Source of the DNA: Azolla caroliniana
Lineage: Eukaryota; Polypodiophyta
Direction of reading: 5' to 3'
NCBI GenBank assembly: GCA_043228905.1
Contig: JBHGNT010000017.1
Location: 62,001 to 126,000 of the forward strand
DNA: 64,000 nucleotides
Numbering within the stretch: position 1 is the first letter of the stretch; every line of letters starts with the position of its first letter. The position numbers and the translations under genes were made by a program. A model generated the notes under the pieces. That model did not search any database and was not told where the DNA came from. It worked only from the letters and a program-made list of their open reading frames with translations. This document shows, piece by piece, positions 59,701-64,000 of the stretch.

Positions 59701-61100
59701 AATTCAAAACTTATATTTTATTATGTCATATTATAACCTGCCTCGTTTGCTTTGATTCAACTATTTCAACTCTGAAATCCAATATCATATGAGGATGCTA
59801 TGAGCTTTTTTATTCATGATTGCGCTCTCGTTTGCCCCTCCATGTCGTCTACCACAACTTTACATTTTCCTTCATGTCTCATTGTGTGAATTTGAAACTT
59901 TTGATTTTATTAGCTCATCCCATAGCCTACTTTGTTGGCTTCAATTCAACTATTTGAACTCTGAAATTCGATATCATATAAGGACGCTATGCCCTTTTTT
60001 ATTTATGTCGGCGCACTTCTTTTCCCCTGCATGACTTCTGCCACAATTTTACATTTTCCTTTATGTCTCTTGTCTTGAATTTCAAATGTTATATTTTATT
60101 AGGTCATATCTTAACATACTTCGTTGTCTTCAATTCAATTATTTGAACTCTAAAATCTGATATCATATGAGGACGCTATGATCTTTTTGATTCATCTGGG
60201 TGGTCTATTTAGCCCTTGCAAAACTTCTACCACAACTTTACTTTTGGCTTCATGTCTCATGGCATGAATTTCAAAAGTTAGATTTTATTAGGTCATATCG
60301 TAGCCTACTTTGTTGGCTTCGAATCATCTATTTGAACTCGAAAATCGGATATCATATGAGGACAGTATGAGCTTTTTGATTCATGTGCACGGTCGTGTTT
60401 TCCCCTGCATGACTTCTACCACAACTTTACTTTTTTCTTCATGTATATTGGCTTGAATTTCAAAACATAGATTTTATTAGATCATATCATAACCTACTTT
60501 GATTGCTTTGATTCAACTATATGAACTCTGAAATCCGATATTATATGAGGACACTATGAGCTTTTTTATTCATGTGGGCACTCTTGTTTGCCCCTACATG
60601 ACTTCTACCACAACTTTACTTTTTCATTCATGTCTCTTGTCCTGAATTTCAAAACATAGATTTTATTAGCTCAAATCAAATCCTAGTTCGTTGGCTTCGA
60701 TTCAACTATTTGAACTTGGAAATCCGATATTATATGAGGACGCTATGAGCTTTTTTATTCATGTGGGCGCTTTGGTTTGCCCATGCATGACTTCTACCAC
60801 AACTTTATTTTTTCCTTCATGTCTCTTGTACTAAATATCAAAATATAGATTTTATTAGGTCCTATTATAACATACTTCGTTGGCTTTTATTCAACTATTT
60901 GAACTTTGAAATCTGATATCATATGATGACGGTATGAGTTGTTTTATTCATGTGGGCACTCTGTTTGCCCCTGCATGTCTTCTACCACAACATTACATTT
61001 TCCTTCATGTCTCATCGCGTGAATTTCAAACCTTAGATTTTATTAGCTCATAACAAAGCCTACTTCATTGGCTTCGATTCAACTATTTGAGCTCGGAAAG
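56736..61100. repeat. Satellite family B (189-bp monomers)
   Basis: About 23 head-to-tail units. Starts of ATTTGAACT at 60141, 60330, 60519, 60708 and 60897 give an exact 189-bp period. Consensus parts: TTCGATTCAACTATTTGAAC, AAATCCGATATCATATGAGG, ACGCTATGAGCTTTTTTATT, CATGTGGGCGCTCTTGTTTG, CTTCTACCACAACTTTACTT and ATTTTATTAGGTCATATCAT. Most units have GATATC overlapping CATATG. Family A homology is evident in the first two parts and in TTCATGTCTCTTG...TTTCAAAA, so A and B share an ancestor. Some units are deleted (for example 58287-58437, about 150 bp). The array ends at GCTCGGAAAG. Confidence 0.94.
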
Positions 61101-62459
61101 GCCAACTATTTGCTTGCTTCTTCTTCAACAGAGTATTGTAGCATTGCTTTTGCCACAATGTGGAATCATGTGCACCAATCAAGTTGTTTGATGTGCACGA
61201 GATCGTCGCTACCACTGCATTGAACCAATATTTTTAATCCAAAGAAAAAGACTAAAGAATTCAACAAATACTAGTACTATTATTGGTAAAAAAAAATACC
61301 ATGTAATAATAAATAGTAGCACTAAAGCAAAACATTTTAAATCTGCAAATTGATTTTCAGAAGCCACAAATTATTAGTATAGTTCATGCTACATGAACTA
61401 TTCTATATCAGTTACATGAAAAGTCCCAAATTCTAGCTGGAATTTCTGTTGTACATGCACCTATGGGCATCCAATTTTACATTCATAGTCCAAAAATCCC
61501 AAACTGTTTGCGCTTAAAGCATCAACCATACAGATTTTGCATTTTCATTAATATGCCTTGAATATACTTATCGCTTCAAATTTTAAGCGTCATTTTTCCT
61601 AATGATGTGTGTTTAAATTGCATCAAATTAAACTTGTATGTATATAAAATGACCAATTGGCGCATAAGTGTTTCCTAAACAAACAAAAAGGCACATTTGC
61701 ATGGGGTCCAATGTGGATCAATGTTGAGAAATTCACTGAATCTCAGCCCAATTTTTGCATGTACATGAAAAGCTCGAGAAGCAAAATTTTGTAAACGTTT
61801 TGCAATTTCCAAGTCAAATGTCACTAATGTTTCTTGATCACATCGACTCCAACAAAATCCTCAAAACTTCTTTATGCCCAAAAACATTAATCTTGTTTAG
61901 AGATTTTTTGAATCTCAAGGTTATTGAACACCGAGCTAAACAATGAACGTCAAAATAATGTAAATATACATGGTGTGCAGTTTCTCATCGAACTACTTTT
62001 TATAATTATTCAACATCTTTGGATCAAGACCAAGAGTCTAAAATTAAGTGACATTTGCATATACTCACAACATACAAGGGCACAAGCATGAAGGTGAGCA
62101 TAAGATATAGGCATCTTATATGATGTGAAGAGGATGCAAAAGTGAAGGGGCTCTAATAATCTCCATTATGGTCGGGCTGACGTCCCTTCAATTTAGTAAA
62201 GGCATTTGATTTGTATAACCAATATGCATAAAAAAGTATTAGAAATGAATTGTGCTATGTCTACAAATTGAATTCCTATTATGGTATACCAAGGACGTCT
62301 TCATAGTCCCAGTCTCTAGATATAACGAAAATATGTATATATTGAGATGCTCTATTGACTTATGGAGATCATACGCATGCTTAAAAGGAAAGAACAACTT
62401 GACAAAGAGGGAGCAAAAATGTTTCGCTTATGTTATAAATTTTCTAGACTATTTTACAT
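61101..62459. other. Unique AT-rich spacer between satellite and laccase gene, no gene recognised
   Basis: No tandem periodicity, LTR or convincing coding frame was seen. Short open frames (for example 61755-61946 and 62252-62533 on the plus strand) have no recognisable motif; the second overlaps the laccase last exon antisense. The part next to 62460 should contain the laccase 3' untranslated region and poly(A) site, but no end can be fixed. Confidence 0.6.
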
Positions 62460-62593
62460 TTAACTGCATTTGGGTAGATCATGTGGTGGAGATGGAAGTA
62501 TCGCTTCCTTGTTCTGTCCATTTAAAACAATAAATGCCATGGACATTCCCCATGATTGGTGGATATCAAGATGACAATGAAGAAACCATACAC
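62460..62593 (-). other. Laccase last exon (HCHLDIH, stop codon)
   Basis: 134 bp, preceded by the 155-bp intron 62594-62748 with acceptor TTTTTTGTAG. Two bases complete the Gly codon, then VWFLHCHLDIHQSWGM, the type 3 and type 1 copper motif, then SMAFIVLNG and LPKCS, and TAA at 62462-62460. The residue ten after the motif cysteine, the axial position near type 1 copper, is Met. Confidence 0.9.
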
Positions 62594-64000
62594 CTACAAA
62601 AAACAATTCAAAGAAAAATGATGTTCAGGAGCCGATATGCATATTAAACTCCCTCGCAATCACAAGAGTATGTTGACTTTGGATATCAAATGAACTATTT
62701 GATTTCTCAAAATATTACCCACATGCGCAAGATAAATCAATTCTATACCTGGGTTTAACGTCCTAAAACGAATTGCTGCCCAACCGCCTGAAGGCACAAC
62801 CACTGTGTTTCGTGAGATGGGATTTCGAAGATTGAAGTCGATGGGATCCTTGAAAGGGTTGAAATTTCCCAAGCCCATTCCCACCACCCAAAAATTTTGC
62901 CCATGCAAATGCAAGGGATGTCCTTCTTGAAAAAGTGTCTTTGTGTTTTGGAACACCACTTGTACTGTACAATTGAATGGAAGGACTCGTACTCTTGTAC
63001 CAAATGATGTTTGTATGTTCCTTGGCATTTCTCCAGTGAAGTTATACTTCATCGGTGGGAAGTCAGGAAAGTCGGTTTCATATACTCCCTTCACGTTGTA
63101 ATAGTATGCCTTCAACGTAACACTTTTGTTAGCTATTCTCAGTTTAAGAGGTTCATGCAATATATCATATATTCTACTACCAGGGCCTTGGAGAAGATTG
63201 GTTTAGGGTTTAGGGTGTTTAGGGTTTAGCTAATGTGCTGACATATCTATATATATTGGCTCATATATAAGTCTAAGGCTATGTGTAAATAGCAAATCAA
63301 ATGCTCATTAGATTCATTTTATTATTATTATTATTATTATTATTAGCGATGAATCATCATCATCTTCCACATTCTGGCGGGATGGTTAGTAAAAGCTTGA
63401 CAACTCTTTTGTGGAAAGAAAGTAGTAAGAGAGTGTAAGGTGGAGAGGAGAGGATACGTACCTGGAGGAGGGAGATGAAGGAAGGGGGGGGTGTGAAGGA
63501 GTTGTTGTTAAGGAAGGTGGCCATTTTGGCACCGAGGGGTCCGAAGCAAGTGGTGTTGGAGGGGCAGGGGAGGATGCCATAGCCCAACGTGTACAGGAAG
63601 CTCTCCTCCACATCCTCTGGGACATCCATGTAATATGAGGTGCGCCACAGGATATATCGGCTGCGTACGAGCCCCTCGCGATAGAAGCGGTACACAAAGT
63701 CGCTGTCATTGTGGGCTGGGAACAGTGGCATGGGCAGCAACACATGATGTTGACGTGCCATGCCTTCACTTCCGTTATACCACTGCATCACTGGCCGCCT
63801 CTCCCAGCCTTCTCCACCATAATGGGACATATTATTCAACTGCATCAGAACATAAATTGGTGTCAGCCTATCCTCCTCCTCCCTCATCTTGGAAGCCTTC
63901 GCTTCTGCCACAGGGATGCTGATGATGTCAGTCATGTTGGTGACGTTAGCCACGGTTGGATTGCTGTGGTTGCTAATAAGTACGGAGTGATCAAGTGCGG
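62460..64000 (-). CDS. Laccase (plant multicopper oxidase), 3' half, three exons, cut by window edge
   Basis: Laccases oxidise phenols (monolignols, flavonoids) at a type 1 copper and reduce O2 to water at a trinuclear centre; plant laccases are secreted to the cell wall. Exons on the minus strand: 64000-63462, 63109-62749 and 62593-62460 (stop TAA). The joins Gln|Ala (LLQ|AYYYN, phase 0) and NP-G|VWF (phase 1) reproduce the family's conserved protein sequence. The seen part (about 343 residues) has the domain-2/3 features NNNSF...LLQAYYYN and GVYETDFPD, the copper ligands HPLHLHG and HCHLDIH, GNFNPFKDP, and the usual Cys-rich end (LPKCS). About seven N-glycosylation sequons in the first visible exon fit secretion. 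That exon also holds a longer than usual charged stretch (AEAKASKMREEEDRL). The N-terminal about 200-250 residues, with the signal peptide and first two copper motifs, lie beyond the window. No stop or frameshift was seen. Confidence 0.9.
62749..63109 (-). other. Laccase exon with HPLHLHG copper ligands
   Basis: 361 bp, 120 codons plus one base. Runs from AYYYNVKGVYETDFPD to RFRTLNP-G. HPLHLHG supplies type 1, type 2 and type 3 copper histidines. It ends CCCAG with donor GTATAG (62748 onwards). Confidence 0.9.
63110..63461 (-). other. Laccase intron (352 bp) with ATT microsatellite and telomere-like repeat
   Basis: Donor GTACGT; acceptor GTTGAAG before GCATACTATTAC. The acceptor is weak: the 40 bases before it are purine-rich, without a clear pyrimidine tract. 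The intron contains (ATT)8 at 63321-63344 and TTTAGGG units at 63202-63229. Confidence 0.75.
63202..63229 (+). repeat. Short interstitial telomere-type repeat (TTTAGGG)
   Basis: Two TTTAGGG units, TG, one more TTTAGGG and a partial TTTAG. In the laccase sense strand this gives AAACCCTAAA, the plant telo-box motif. It lies in the laccase intron. Confidence 0.9.
63462..64000 (-). other. Laccase exon (partial at its 5' side), donor at 63461
   Basis: The open frame continues to the window edge, without a start codon, through LISNHSNP. It aligns with the laccase segment leading to NNNSF and LLQ. The exon ends CTCCAG and the intron begins GTACGT. An eight-base C run in the sense strand (about 63484-63491) encodes part of TPPPS and is a possible site of sequencing error, but the frame is correct as written. 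Confidence 0.85.

Noticed and set aside
2438-61100. Dozens of 60-125-residue open frames on both strands inside the satellites, some repeated identically (for example 12366-12608 minus and 12883-13107 plus).
   Set aside because: They recur because the DNA repeats. 178 is not a multiple of 3, so frames change between monomers; the proteins are simple readings of AT-rich repeat, with no conserved domain and no bias toward silent changes seen.
62252-62533. 93-residue plus-strand frame at the 3' end of the laccase gene.
   Set aside because: It overlaps the laccase last exon antisense, and the exon is well supported by copper ligands, phase and splice site.

Overview
The window reads as land-plant nuclear DNA. 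The evidence is two Ty1/copia LTR retrotransposons primed by initiator tRNA-Met, a spliced laccase (multicopper oxidase) gene, short plant-type TTTAGGG telomeric units in an intron, and about 54 kb of AT-rich satellite. The sequence does not identify the plant lineage.

Layout. (1) 1-2437: the 5' part of a copia element on the minus strand (gag, protease and most of integrase in one open frame, then primer-binding site and 5' LTR), cut by the window edge. (2) 2438-46662: a tandem satellite (family A, basic unit 178 bp, GATATC in most units) organised into local higher-order repeats: a 2313-bp duplication, four copies of a 1923-bp 12-monomer unit, and 1217-, 2340-, 1719- and 650-bp duplications. 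It is interrupted at 34988-35576 by a truncated LTR. (3) 46663-51965: a nearly complete copia element on the minus strand with 5-bp target duplications (GTATG), inserted in a satellite monomer. Its polyprotein is broken by a frameshift between integrase and reverse transcriptase, and its Gag zinc knuckle has lost the last cysteine. (4) 51966-56735: older, diverged family A. From about 54.8 kb it contains monomers lengthened to about 189 bp. (5) 56736-61100: a related but distinct 189-bp satellite (family B). (6) 61101-62459: unique DNA with no gene recognised. (7) 62460-64000: the 3' half of a laccase gene on the minus strand. Three exons, including a short last exon, can be placed from splice sites and copper-ligand motifs.

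How it fits together. The array looks layered: recent, homogenised higher-order repeats inside; diverged family A outside them; length-intermediate units next; family B at the edge beside the gene. This is the pattern expected when unequal exchange keeps renewing the interior of a satellite. The truncated LTR at 34988 has the same satellite/LTR junction as the complete element 11,675 bp away, so it is best read as a duplicated junction carried by array rearrangement and not as a second insertion. Whether the array is centromeric, pericentromeric or a heterochromatic knob cannot be decided from sequence alone.
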